Program-made: the position numbers and the translations under genes | In this document: piece by piece, positions 43,327 through 52,802 of the stretch | Numbering within the stretch: the stretch's first letter is position 1 | Layout: the number at the start of each line of letters is the position of its first letter | Notes under the pieces: generated by a model | What the model saw: the letters and a program-made list of their open reading frames with translations, nothing else | Database searches by the model: none | Told to the model about the DNA's origin: nothing | DNA from: Pedobacter kyungheensis | Lineage (GTDB): Bacteria; Bacteroidota; Bacteroidia; Sphingobacteriales; Sphingobacteriaceae | NCBI RefSeq assembly: GCF_000812965.1 | Contig: NZ_JSYN01000001.1 | Location: 1 to 64,000 of the forward strand | Direction of reading: 5' to 3' | Length of the DNA stretch: 64,000 nucleotides

Positions 43327-45030
43327 TTACCAACCTTCATTTTGAAGCAACTGACTGTTTTTGGTTGTTTCGGAATAAGGCACAGGCATGTGGTAAAGCT
43401 TATTGGTGAAAGTTGAGGTAACTACCGGAATATTGGTATAGCTCAAAGTATTATCGGCATTTTTGATAATCCTGGTACCGTTAAGTTGTCCGTTAAGTAC
43501 TGCCGGGGCAATTTTCCACCTGCGGATATCCCAGAAACGGTGTTCTTCAAATGCCAGCTCTACCCTTCTTTCGTTCATGATCAGGGTACGCATATCGGCC
43601 TGATTGATACCTACCGGAATACCATAACGCGAATTGGTACCTGCTGTAATGCCGGCACGGGTACGCAAAAGCTTAATTTGAGCCACTGCATCTTCGGTAC
43701 GGCCAAGTTCGTTTAAGGCCTCGGCATAATTGAGAATAATTTCGCCATACCTGAAAATGATAAAATTGTGCGATTGGTTGGTATAGGTACTGTTGGTAGC
43801 AAAATTGCCCATAAACTTGCGCAGGTAATAACCTGTACGGGTTTGTACGGTAGTACCGCCTGGTTTGTCCAAGCCACCTTCGTAAGTTTGTACCGGTCTG
43901 TTTAACCAATTTACGCCATTGTAAAAGATGGTATAATCTAAGCGCAGATCCCTGCCGGTATAAGGTGCGGTAGCATTGTAACCCGAAGCCGGATCGGTAA
44001 TCGGCAAACCGTTACGCATGGTAAAGGCATTTACCAAATCGGCCGTAGGACTTGTTCTACCATTACTTAAAGCAGGTGCACCATAACCCGATGGCGCATT
44101 AGTGGTTTCGATACTGGTATTCGTAGCACCTTGTTTGCTTAAAATAACCTCAGTGTTTTTGTTGGTTAAGAAAATATTGTTGAAAGTACCCTGTAACTGA
44201 TAATAGCCAAGAGCATTCAGTTCAACTGCAGCATCAACCACTTTTTGCCAGCGGCTGGCGTCGGCTGTTGGGTAACCGGTTAATGCTTTTAGCGTGGCAC
44301 TGTTTTCGACCCCGCCACCATTATATAACGGGCTGGCTGCGTAAAGGTAAGCCCTGCATTTTAACGCAATGGCCGCACCTTTCGGAATCCGGCCCCAATC
44401 AGAAGTGGTATAATTGGCTCCGGTTTCTAACCTTAAACTGTCTTTTACGGCATCGCATTCGCTTACAATGTAATTAATGCAATCGGCAAAGTTATTTCTT
44501 GGCAGTTCGAGGTTATCATCGAGGGTAAAAATCTTATCACCAATCAGCGGAACGCCCCCGTATCTTTTAACCAGTTCGAAATACAACAATGCCCTGATGT
44601 AACGAGCTTCTGCACGCCAGTATTGTTTGGTTAGTGCTGCAACTGGTACCACATTAATGTTGGCCAGAAAAATATTAGCTGCCCGGATACCGTTATAGCT
44701 GTTCCCCCAATAGGGATCGGGGTTGTTTAGCGTACTGATACGACCATTGGTAAAATATTCTACCTGTGTGTTGGTTCTGGATGGAATGGCATCACCAGAT
44801 GCAGCATCTAAAAAGTCGCCATCAATGCGGTTAAAGCCACCGGGAATAAAAGTATACACACTGTTTAGGAAAAAGCCGGCAACTGTTCCGTTTTTATCCT
44901 GTGTATCCCAAACCAGGTCGGCCTGAATCCAGTCGCGGGGCTCAGTTTCTACCTTTTTACAGGCTGTAATGGTCAAAACCACCTGCAACCCCATTAAAGC
45001 GATGAATATATGTTGTTTAAAATTTTTCAT
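43327..45030 (-). CDS. SusD/RagB-family surface lipoprotein (pair 3)
   Basis: A 567-residue lipoprotein with lipobox Cys24 (LTITACKKVETEPRD). Conserved features: EARYIRALLYFELVKRYGGVPLIG, ALKCRAYLYAASPLYNGG and the C-terminal RRVELAFEEHRFWDIRRWK. It resembles the SusD of pair 2 in landmark sequences more than that of pair 1, consistent with a duplicated SusCD module within one operon. It starts 4 bp after the SusC of pair 3. Confidence 0.93.
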   Translation of the reverse strand: MKNFKQHIFIALMGLQVVLTITACKKVETEPRDWIQADLVWDTQDKNGTVAGFFLNSVYTFIPGGFNRIDGDFLDAASGDAIPSRTNTQVEYFTNGRISTLNNPDPYWGNSYNGIRAANIFLANINVVPVAALTKQYWRAEARYIRALLYFELVKRYGGVPLIGDKIFTLDDNLELPRNNFADCINYIVSECDAVKDSLRLETGANYTTSDWGRIPKGAAIALKCRAYLYAASPLYNGGGVENSATLKALTGYPTADASRWQKVVDAAVELNALGYYQLQGTFNNIFLTNKNTEVILSKQGATNTSIETTNAPSGYGAPALSNGRTSPTADLVNAFTMRNGLPITDPASGYNATAPYTGRDLRLDYTIFYNGVNWLNRPVQTYEGGLDKPGGTTVQTRTGYYLRKFMGNFATNSTYTNQSHNFIIFRYGEIILNYAEALNELGRTEDAVAQIKLLRTRAGITAGTNSRYGIPVGINQADMRTLIMNERRVELAFEEHRFWDIRRWKIAPAVLNGQLNGTRIIKNADNTLSYTNIPVVTSTFTNKLYHMPVPYSETTKNSQLLQNEGW

Positions 45031-45034
45031 TTCC

Positions 45035-48000
45035 TTAAAATTTAATGTTGATACCCATATTGATCGATCTCTGAATAGGATAGTTTCCGTTGTAAACCTC
45101 TGGGTCTACCCTATCGTAAGCGGCAAACGTAAGCAGGTTGGTAGCGTTACCAAATACCCGGATACTTTGCAGGCCGATCCTTTTGGTCAGGCTGTTTGGA
45201 ATGGTATAGCCCAATTCGATATTCTTTAAGCGCAGGTAATTACCCGAGTGCTGCCAGAAGGTAGAGGTAGCTTCGTTGTTGATATTGGTACCAATAGACA
45301 GACGTGGCATGGTTGCAGTTGCAGCGGTTTGCGGCGTCCAGCGATCTAAGTTGTGCTCCCATGCCTGGCCAAAGCCATTGTTTTGGAAAGCCCATTCGGT
45401 ATTGTTCGACAGGTAAATGGTACGGTTTAAAGCACCTTGCAGCAATGCACTGAAATCAAATCCTTTAAACTGGAAACCCAGGTTTAAACCATAGTAAAAA
45501 AGGGGCTTGGTGTTGCCAATTACGGTTTGGTCGAGCTGATTAATGATACCATCGCCATTTAAATCGCGGTATTTAATATCGCCCGGCTGTGCAGCATAAC
45601 CTTCCAGTTTGGCACTGCCTGCAATCTCAGCTGTATTCTGAAACAGGCCTTCGGCAATATAACCAAAGCGCTGTCCAACAGCTTGCCCGGTTCTGGCCAT
45701 CCAAGGGTAAGGCTGGTTTACCTCGTTTTGGTAAAGTACTTTCGATTGTTGTAAACCACCGGTTGCGGCAATGTAGTAACTGAAATCTTTTAAACTTTGC
45801 TGAAAGTTCAGTTTAAAATCCCAACCGGTATAACGGCTCTGCCCCAGGTTTTCTAAAGGATAACTTTGACCAATAAGGGCCGAGTTTTTGCCCCTTTGCA
45901 TCAACAGGTCATAATATTTATCGCGATAGTACTCAACCGTGAAACCTAATTTGTTATCCAAAATGGTTCCCTGTAAGCCCAGGTTAAATTTATTGGCTTT
46001 TTCCCAGGTAATATTGGGGTTGGCCAAAACCTGCTCAAAAATACTGGTATTTGAACCTGGCGTAGAACCAAAATAGGTAGAAGTACCATCAAAATAACGC
46101 TGAATGTAAACAAAGTAGCCAGGATTGTCGTTACCGGTTTTACCGTAAGAACCGTACAGTTTTAAGGTATTAAGCCATTTGCTGTCTTTCAGGAAATTCT
46201 CTTTATTGATATTCCAGGCAAGTGCAACTGCCGGAAAGAAACCATATTTATAATCGCCTGCAGGAGGGTAATAATTTGAACCGTTATAGCCAAAAGCTAC
46301 TTCGGCTACATATTTTTCATCGTAATTGTAAGCTGCCTTTCCCGAAATTCCCTGAACGGTATAAGGCAGATCTGAACCTGTAAATGAATTATCGTGGTTG
46401 GCCAGTACTACTGCACTTACACCATGTTTACCGAAATTGCGGTCGTAGCCCAAACTTAACTCCTCATAGTCTGAGTGCCCCTGGTAGTTGATACCGGTAT
46501 AGTTGTTCTGTGTACCAATAGTACCATATTGGGTATAAACTTTGGTTGTTGGGTTATAAAAGAACGATGCAAAAGATTTATTCCGGAAAGTATTTTCGGA
46601 TAAAGTTGCATAAATAGAAGCCTTAGCCTTTAACCATAAACCTGGGGTAATCTCGTCAAAAGTACGTTTCAAAAACAAATCTGCCGATACATCGCGTTTG
46701 TAAGTACCAATATAACCCGAACCTACTGATTGGGCATAAACGTTGTTTTGATAAGACGAAGTGGTTGCATAACTGCCATTCGGGTTAAAAACCGGGTAAG
46801 CATTTGCAGGTGTACTATAAATTGAATTTAATATGGCCTGAGAACCATAACCCGGATCGTTGCTGTTAATTAAACGGCCCATAAGATTAATGCCACCCGA
46901 AAGTTTTTTACTGATTTGCAAATCAACGTTCGAACGGATCACATAACTTTTAAAGGTATTATCGGTGTCATAAGTATTAATATCTGAGGTACGGAAAAGA
47001 CCATTTTGATTGATGTGCTCTACCGCCACAAAATATTTCCCGAAATCGTTACCACCCGCTACGTTTAAAGTGTAATGGTTAAAACGCGAAGTCGGTTTGG
47101 TAATCAGATCGTTCCAGTTTACATCGGGATGCCCCTGAGGATCGCTACCGGTTTGATAAGCCTGTAAATCGGCAGCGGTATATGCAGGTGTCAATCCATC
47201 GTTAATCCTGGCTTCGTTGTTTAAGGTAGCATACTGAAAGGCATTTAATGCCTGAGGTATTTTAAGCGATTTTTGGAAAGCAGTTTGCGCCGTAAACGAA
47301 ATGGTTTGTTTCGCCTTGGTACCTCTTCTGGTTGTAATTAAAATGGCTCCACTGGCTCCTTTCACCCCCAGCATTGCGGTAGATACGGCATCTTTTAATA
47401 CCGTTACCGATTCGATCTCTTCCATGTTGAAGATGGTTAAAGGTCTGGGTATTCCATCAACAATCACTACCGGATTTTGTCCTCTTAAAGACATGGTTAC
47501 GGCATCAGATCCAAGCGAACCGAGCGAGATCAGTGCAGCAGTTCCATCTGTACGGCCTTCAGAACCTAACCTACCTGAATTTTGGTTGGTATATAAACCC
47601 GATAAGCGGCCGGTTATGGCTGCTTTAACCGAGGTTACGGGCGATTTAGTCAGATCGGAACCGTATACCACATCGGTAGCCATGGTTGATAAAGTAGATT
47701 TAACGGTCTGATCAAAAAGTGTTCTTACAGGCCTGAGGGCTGCCACCCCCGGATTTTTACTGTTCACCACAATTACATTGCGGTCTTTGCCCATTTCAGT
47801 TTTCTGTATCAGGCTTTGCTGTACATAAACGGCTATCACATCGCCGTTGCTGTAACTTAGCTCAGCAATACCGTTATTATCGGTTACCGCAGCTTTTTGG
47901 GTTCGGGTATTCTGAACCTTTATGCCTGCAATAGGAAATTGGTTTTCATCAATAAGGTAAAGGGAAGAACCCGTTTGCAGTGTATCGATATGCTGCTTAA

Positions 48001-48103
48001 AACCCGGTGCCTGTTTGGCCTCAGCTACAGAAGCCCGGGCAGGGATAAGTTTAAACAGCAATAAAAATACAACCGAAAATTTCAGTAGTAATTTTTTTTG
48101 CAT
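45035..48103 (-). CDS. SusC/RagA-family TonB-linked outer-membrane transporter with atypical N-terminus (pair 3)
   Basis: A 1022-residue transporter, first gene of the operon SusC-SusD-SusC-SusD. The signal peptide is about 1-25. The N-terminal region (about 45-110, LYLIDENQFPIAGIKVQNT) is a diverged form of the usual carboxypeptidase-regulatory-like domain and lacks the standard 'G-x-V-x-D' opening. The plug hallmark is also altered (AMLGVKGASGAILI instead of IYGARGANGVVLV), and an extra Gly/Ser-rich stretch (SGRLGSEGRTDGTAALISLG) precedes MSLRGQNPVVIVDG. The barrel end is MGINIKF. It should still be a working transporter. Promoter block B lies upstream. Confidence 0.92.
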   Translation of the reverse strand: MQKKLLLKFSVVFLLLFKLIPARASVAEAKQAPGFKQHIDTLQTGSSLYLIDENQFPIAGIKVQNTRTQKAAVTDNNGIAELSYSNGDVIAVYVQQSLIQKTEMGKDRNVIVVNSKNPGVAALRPVRTLFDQTVKSTLSTMATDVVYGSDLTKSPVTSVKAAITGRLSGLYTNQNSGRLGSEGRTDGTAALISLGSLGSDAVTMSLRGQNPVVIVDGIPRPLTIFNMEEIESVTVLKDAVSTAMLGVKGASGAILITTRRGTKAKQTISFTAQTAFQKSLKIPQALNAFQYATLNNEARINDGLTPAYTAADLQAYQTGSDPQGHPDVNWNDLITKPTSRFNHYTLNVAGGNDFGKYFVAVEHINQNGLFRTSDINTYDTDNTFKSYVIRSNVDLQISKKLSGGINLMGRLINSNDPGYGSQAILNSIYSTPANAYPVFNPNGSYATTSSYQNNVYAQSVGSGYIGTYKRDVSADLFLKRTFDEITPGLWLKAKASIYATLSENTFRNKSFASFFYNPTTKVYTQYGTIGTQNNYTGINYQGHSDYEELSLGYDRNFGKHGVSAVVLANHDNSFTGSDLPYTVQGISGKAAYNYDEKYVAEVAFGYNGSNYYPPAGDYKYGFFPAVALAWNINKENFLKDSKWLNTLKLYGSYGKTGNDNPGYFVYIQRYFDGTSTYFGSTPGSNTSIFEQVLANPNITWEKANKFNLGLQGTILDNKLGFTVEYYRDKYYDLLMQRGKNSALIGQSYPLENLGQSRYTGWDFKLNFQQSLKDFSYYIAATGGLQQSKVLYQNEVNQPYPWMARTGQAVGQRFGYIAEGLFQNTAEIAGSAKLEGYAAQPGDIKYRDLNGDGIINQLDQTVIGNTKPLFYYGLNLGFQFKGFDFSALLQGALNRTIYLSNNTEWAFQNNGFGQAWEHNLDRWTPQTAATATMPRLSIGTNINNEATSTFWQHSGNYLRLKNIELGYTIPNSLTKRIGLQSIRVFGNATNLLTFAAYDRVDPEVYNGNYPIQRSINMGINIKF

Positions 48104-48261
48104 ACTATAGGGATGGTTAAATTAAAAAGTTCGCCGTTCGGGAGAACGGTTTGGTTTACTTTGGTTATTGCGTAAAAATTAGTTCAAATGTTTTTTTGTT
48201 GGTAGTGGGATGTAAAAAAACTTTCATTTGCTTTTGCTCATATTTTATCATTTGGTTATAA

Positions 48262-48286
48262 CAAAGAAAGCACTTCGGAAGTGCTC
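48262..48286 (-). terminator. hairpin downstream of the GH35 gene, inside promoter block B
   Basis: AGCACTTCGGAAGTGCT-type stem (48269-48285), followed on the minus strand by TTCTTTG. It lies about 95 bp after the GH35 stop and could end the enzyme operon. It also overlaps the presumed -7 to -33 interval of the SusC pair 3 promoter. Confidence 0.5.
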
Positions 48287-48393
48287 TGAATGGGGGTAAT
48301 ACGGTAATAAATAGGGGTTAAATTGTTACTTTTTGTTAAATTTTGGCCTTTAACCCCTATTTTTCGATTTTTTAAACGTTTAATCGACGTTTA
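48262..48393 (-). promoter_or_regulatory. promoter/operator block B upstream of SusC pair 3
   Basis: Counterpart of the block at 37674-37816: 21-bp dyad TAAACGTT-N5-GACGTTTA (48373-48393, overlapping the GH35 stop codon); conserved element 48292-48347 with core AACAATTTAACCCC (GGGG at 48314-48317 on the plus strand); TTTG at 48262-48265; then ATAACCAAATGATAAAATATGAGC. The dyad matches that of block A at 17 of 21 positions and is 10 bp closer to the core. The implied leader is about 150 nt. Confidence 0.65.
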
Positions 48394-50221
48394 ATTTTTT
48401 TAATGTATTTAGGATTGGTTGGTCTATCGCCTTTAGCATTTGAAGATCGGTTTGCAGGAGTTCCAGAACAGCCACTTCGTTTTTGCCTTGCTTTAACCAC
48501 TCCTTCGGTACGTATAAAGTTTGCTGCGGACCAATTGACCAGTACTTGCCCAGGTTATGTCCGTTAATCCAAACTACGCCTTTACCCCAATCGGTCATAT
48601 CGAGATAAGTATCGGCTACAGTATTAATATTAAATGTACCCTTAAGCACCGCCGGACCATTTCCATTTTCATGTAAGGCTGCAGGTTTAGTTTTGTAACT
48701 ATTGATATCATTAAACGGGAAACCATACATTGACCAGTTTTTGATTTCTTTACCGGCAAAGCTCACCTGCTCGGTAATCCCTTTTTTATTCTCGAGCAGA
48801 TACTTGCCAAAGTTTACACGCCCCATGTTTTCTACAAAAATATCAAGCTGTACCTTTCCTTTAGGCAGCGTAATCTTTATTGCATTCTGATTTAACCGTC
48901 GATCTAAAATACCTGCCCATTTTTTGTTTACGTAGATAATAGCATAATCACGGAGTTGTTTAAGCTGCAATTCGCCTTCCCTCCCGCCTTGAATAGTGGT
49001 ACGGTAAAGTACATAGCCATAATCTTGCTTAAGGTCTTCGAAAGTTAAAGGAGTAGCATTTTTTACTGGTGCGGGCAATGCGTTAAACAGCGCAGTTTTT
49101 TCGGTTAATTTAAAGGGCGCAATAGCCATGCTGGGTTTTGCAGCGGGCACAGCTGGTAAAGTTTGTCCTGCAGGCAAATGCTTCTCAATTACGCTTCTAA
49201 ACTGCATAAATTTATCGGTAGCATTACCAGCTTCGTTTAAAGGTGCGTCGTAATCATAGCTACTGGTTTGCGGCTCGTAAGGCGAAATATCTTTATAATT
49301 TGCCCCGTTCATAAAATCGCGGGTAGTACCGCCATGAAACATGTACATGTTGATGGAAATACCTGCAGCTAAAACCGAATCTAGCTTTTTAGTGTATTGT
49401 GCAGCTGGCACAGTGTGATGTGCCGTTCCCCACCAATCGAACCAGGCCGGATACCATTCTGCAATAAAATATGGTCCTTTGCCATTGTGGTTTTCATTTA
49501 CCAGTTTTCTGATTTTCTCTGGATTGTCGATACCGTTTACTCCTGGCAATAAACCAGGTAAATGTCCGTCTTTTACATCGGCTGCCGGATCGCAGGTGTA
49601 CAACAAGCCATCAAAACCAGCGTCGATAAACATTTTCCGGTTGATATCAAGATACTTTTTATCAGCTGCATACGAACCGTATTCATTTTCGACCTGCACC
49701 ATGATAATGTTGCCTCCATGGTTAATTTGCAAAGGTGCAAGTTGTTTACCCACATGCTGGATATATTTCCGGTACTCTTCGAGGTATTGCTTTTCGGTAC
49801 TTCTTACCACCAGCCCTTTTTCGTTTTGCAACCAGTAAGGATAGCCCCCAAACTCCCACTCTGCACACACATAAGGGCTTGGTCTTAAAATAACCCATAG
49901 TCCTTCCTCCTGTGCAATTTTCACAAACTCGGCAATGTTCTTGTTGCCACTGAATTCGAATTTATCTTTCTGTGGTTCGTGCAGGTTCCAGAATACGTAG
50001 GTACCAATGGTATTCAGGCCCATGGCTTTGGCCATTTTCATGCGCTCGCGCCAGGCTTCTTTGGGTACACGCGGATAATGGAGTTCTCCTGATATGATCT
50101 GGAAGGGCTTTCCATCTAATAAAAAGTCTGATTCGCCTAGTGTAAAGCTATGCTTTGCCTGCTGCGCTGAAGCGGATAAGGAAAAGCATATTGCCACCAA
50201 CCATAGTAATTTCTTTTTCAT
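48380..50221 (-). CDS. GH35-family beta-galactosidase
   Basis: A secreted 613-residue beta-galactosidase (signal about 1-19, SLSASAQ). The TIM barrel has the acid/base Glu180 in MVQVENEYGSY and the nucleophile Glu255 in YFIAEWYPAWFDWWG. GELHYPRVP near residue 45 is the family N-terminal signature. C-terminal beta-sandwich domains (about 400-600) include KGVVWINGHNLGKYW. It removes terminal beta-D-galactose from galactan side chains. It is the last gene of the enzyme run BNR_4, GH43, GH105, DUF2264, GH43, GH35; the 109-bp gap before it allows a separate promoter. Confidence 0.95.
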   Translation of the reverse strand: MKKKLLWLVAICFSLSASAQQAKHSFTLGESDFLLDGKPFQIISGELHYPRVPKEAWRERMKMAKAMGLNTIGTYVFWNLHEPQKDKFEFSGNKNIAEFVKIAQEEGLWVILRPSPYVCAEWEFGGYPYWLQNEKGLVVRSTEKQYLEEYRKYIQHVGKQLAPLQINHGGNIIMVQVENEYGSYAADKKYLDINRKMFIDAGFDGLLYTCDPAADVKDGHLPGLLPGVNGIDNPEKIRKLVNENHNGKGPYFIAEWYPAWFDWWGTAHHTVPAAQYTKKLDSVLAAGISINMYMFHGGTTRDFMNGANYKDISPYEPQTSSYDYDAPLNEAGNATDKFMQFRSVIEKHLPAGQTLPAVPAAKPSMAIAPFKLTEKTALFNALPAPVKNATPLTFEDLKQDYGYVLYRTTIQGGREGELQLKQLRDYAIIYVNKKWAGILDRRLNQNAIKITLPKGKVQLDIFVENMGRVNFGKYLLENKKGITEQVSFAGKEIKNWSMYGFPFNDINSYKTKPAALHENGNGPAVLKGTFNINTVADTYLDMTDWGKGVVWINGHNLGKYWSIGPQQTLYVPKEWLKQGKNEVAVLELLQTDLQMLKAIDQPILNTLKKLNVD

Positions 50222-50330
50222 GCTGTAATTTTTGTTTTTAAGTCATCGGATTTTTTGGGCAAAAAAAATCCCTGTTGCGCATTTTTGCGCAATTCATCAT
50301 CTGGGTTCTATATTAAAAAATCGGTTTTTT

Positions 50331-51449
50331 CTACTTCTTAAACACGCTCAGATCCCATTGATCGAGCCAGTTTATGGTGATTTTATCGTTTTCAAATTTG
50401 ATTGGCAGCCATAAATAGCGACCATCTATCGCATTTTTAGGTTCCCATTTATCGGCCATAAAAATAAATTCGCTTTTTTTACCAGGTGCAGGTAATACAT
50501 GTGTGCTTTGTCCGCCGTAGGTAAGCTTAGCGCCCTCCCCCTGACAAGGATTGCCCATGTAAGTCCATGGTCCCCAGATAGAACTGGCTTTGAACCATCG
50601 CGCCGGGTTTGGTGCCCAACCGGTACAGCCTGAGCCAACCATATAATAAGTGCCATTTTTCTTAAACAGAGCCGGCGCCTCCGTTTGCTGACCTACATAA
50701 ATGCGTATAAACTTTCCGGTATGGCCGAGATAATCGGGCGTTAACTCTGCCAAATGCAGCGTAAAGTTTTCTTCTGATGAAAAAACGTGATAAGCTTTAC
50801 CATCATCATCAACAAAAACAGTCATATCGCGTGCCATTTGTCCGCCTGGGAAATCCCTACAGAAAAAGCCATCACTTTTATTGGCAGGTTGGGTACAATT
50901 TACCTGATCTTTTTCTGGTGTTCCGGCAGCATAAAAAGGCATTTTACCTGGATTTGGGCGATAACTTTTGATAAAAGTATATGGGCCCGTAGGACGATCG
51001 GCTACCGCCACACCCGATCTGGCCGCAGCATAACCTTTACCCAATAGCTCAAGGTGGAACCACATCACAAACTTTTTAGTTTTTTTGTTATAAACCACTT
51101 TAGGCCTTTCTAAAATACAGCCTTTGGCAATGTCGCTGGTCAAATCCTCTGAAACCGGGAGTGCAATGCCTTCATCTTTCCAGTTGTATAAATCTTTTGA
51201 AGAATAGCAATGCACACCCACCTGGGCGGTGTTCCCTTTTTCTCCTTCAATTTTATGTTCTCCAAACCAGTAATAAACACCTTTATGCTCCACAATACCA
51301 CCACCGTGGGCATTAATGTGTACACCTTTATCATCTTTCCAGATTTTACCCGGAGTAAAAGACGTGTAGGTTTGCTGTGCCGAAACGTAACTGCTCAGCA
51401 GTGAGCTGAAGGCTATAAATCCAGCTATAAAATTGATTTTTGTACGCAT
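50331..51449 (-). CDS. GH43-family glycosidase, subfamily-24-like (exo-beta-1,3-galactanase type)
   Basis: A secreted 372-residue five-bladed beta-propeller (signal about 1-24, SSYVSAQ). The opening KGVHINAHGGGIVEHKG and YYWFGEHK resemble GH43 subfamily 24, whose known members are exo-beta-1,3-galactanases; in that subfamily the usual catalytic base is replaced and the galactan-bound site is built differently from arabinanases. Other conserved blocks: CILERPKVVYN, ARDMTVFVDDDGKAYH, EAPALFKKNGTYYMVGSG. The ATG at 51449 replaces an upstream TTG. It probably degrades the beta-1,3-galactan backbone of arabinogalactan. Subfamily assignment is by memory of motifs, not by alignment. Confidence 0.75.
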   Translation of the reverse strand: MRTKINFIAGFIAFSSLLSSYVSAQQTYTSFTPGKIWKDDKGVHINAHGGGIVEHKGVYYWFGEHKIEGEKGNTAQVGVHCYSSKDLYNWKDEGIALPVSEDLTSDIAKGCILERPKVVYNKKTKKFVMWFHLELLGKGYAAARSGVAVADRPTGPYTFIKSYRPNPGKMPFYAAGTPEKDQVNCTQPANKSDGFFCRDFPGGQMARDMTVFVDDDGKAYHVFSSEENFTLHLAELTPDYLGHTGKFIRIYVGQQTEAPALFKKNGTYYMVGSGCTGWAPNPARWFKASSIWGPWTYMGNPCQGEGAKLTYGGQSTHVLPAPGKKSEFIFMADKWEPKNAIDGRYLWLPIKFENDKITINWLDQWDLSVFKK

Positions 51450-51542
51450 AATTTTCACCAATATTTTTTAATCGTTATTAAGACGGTAATTTACTTAACA
51501 TCTGTTTGAGTTCAATAGGTATTCACTAATTAATTTATCCAC

Positions 51543-52790
51543 TTATTTTAAGCTTGCACTATGATCGTTTTCAAAGTTCTCGCCACTCCAGATCTTTTGT
51601 GCGCTCCATTTAGCCGCAGGCGCCGACCAAAAAGTATCTGTTTCGGGCAAGCCCAAGGGCAAAAAGATATTGGATGCGATGTAAGGACTACCCTGGTTGT
51701 TATAAAAATCGCCCAAATTGGGTTGATCACCGTAAAGACCGATGGTTAACCAGCCATTTTTATAGGTAGTGGGGCTCTCTAAAGTTTTTCTGATTACCGC
51801 TGTTAAGGCACAACGTACCTGCGCCGGACTTAGCTGTTTAGGCAAAGCTTTCCGCCAGGCCATATCGGCCAAATGGTGAAAGGCAGCGCCACGGTAAATG
51901 ATAGAACGACCAGTGGCCGGATAAGTACCGTCGGCATTAATTAAACGCTCCTGAATAACGGCGTAACGTTCGTTGCGCTTTTTAATTTTCTCGAACATTT
52001 CTTTGTAGGCATTCGTTTTGGAACCGATAATATCGACCAAAGCGGCCAGATAAGGATGAATGACGTAGCTGTTGTAATAATCGAAAGCGAAAGAAGTACC
52101 ATCAGTGTACATGCCATCGCCGGTATACCATTGTTCCATTTGTTGCAGGGCATAATCAACACGCATAGGATCCCAGCTGTAACCAAATTTGGCTAAAAAG
52201 GCTTCGTTCATGGCCGAAAACAATAACCAGTTAGAAAAAACTGGCTTAAAACGACGGGTAGTAACGATCGATTTCATCATCAGCTCCTGGTTTTTCTTAT
52301 CCAGGTTTTCCCATAACCAGGGCGCACGCACCAGGGCAAAAGCTACATAAGAGGCATCTACCAACTGCTGACCACCGATATCGAAATTCATAAAATCTTT
52401 GGCGTTCGAATCTAAAGCATTTTTTAAGCCTTGAATGGCCCATTCACGGTACTGCTTACGTAATGCAACTTCGGCAGGCGAGCCTCCTTCCAGTTGTAAC
52501 CATGGGGCAATACCACTCAAAACGCGGCCTAAAACTTCTACGTACTGTACTTTTATTCGGTGTTCCTTGTTATCGATATGGATAGAGGTAACTTTAGGCA
52601 TGGCTATGCGCAAACTGTCTTTAGCCAGGTTGTAAAGCACCGGCCGAACCATTTTGTCCATTTGCTGTAACCAGAACTGCCTGTCGGTTAACACTGCGGC
52701 TTTTGCATTTTTAGCTTTTTTTTGCGCCATTGCAGGGGCACCGAGTATAAGGAATAATGCAAACGTTAAAACTATATTTCTGAATTTCAT
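51543..52790 (-). CDS. DUF2264-family protein (GH154-type, probable exo-uronidase)
   Basis: A secreted 415-residue protein (signal about 1-22, GAPAMAQ) forming an (alpha/alpha)6-type barrel by helix pattern. It matches DUF2264: RQFWLQQMDKMVRPVLYNLA, GRVLSGIAPWLQ, GDGMYTDGTSFAFDYYNSYVIHPYL and the terminal NNQGSPYIASNIFLPLGLP. To my knowledge this family is now GH154 in CAZy, with beta-glucuronidase activity on arabinogalactan-type glycans. That would let it remove glucuronic acid side-chain ends. It is followed 12 bp upstream by GH105, so they are co-transcribed. Catalytic residues are not assigned here. Confidence 0.83.
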   Translation of the reverse strand: MKFRNIVLTFALFLILGAPAMAQKKAKNAKAAVLTDRQFWLQQMDKMVRPVLYNLAKDSLRIAMPKVTSIHIDNKEHRIKVQYVEVLGRVLSGIAPWLQLEGGSPAEVALRKQYREWAIQGLKNALDSNAKDFMNFDIGGQQLVDASYVAFALVRAPWLWENLDKKNQELMMKSIVTTRRFKPVFSNWLLFSAMNEAFLAKFGYSWDPMRVDYALQQMEQWYTGDGMYTDGTSFAFDYYNSYVIHPYLAALVDIIGSKTNAYKEMFEKIKKRNERYAVIQERLINADGTYPATGRSIIYRGAAFHHLADMAWRKALPKQLSPAQVRCALTAVIRKTLESPTTYKNGWLTIGLYGDQPNLGDFYNNQGSPYIASNIFLPLGLPETDTFWSAPAAKWSAQKIWSGENFENDHSASLK

Positions 52791-52802
52791 TGCTAATAAG
52801 AA

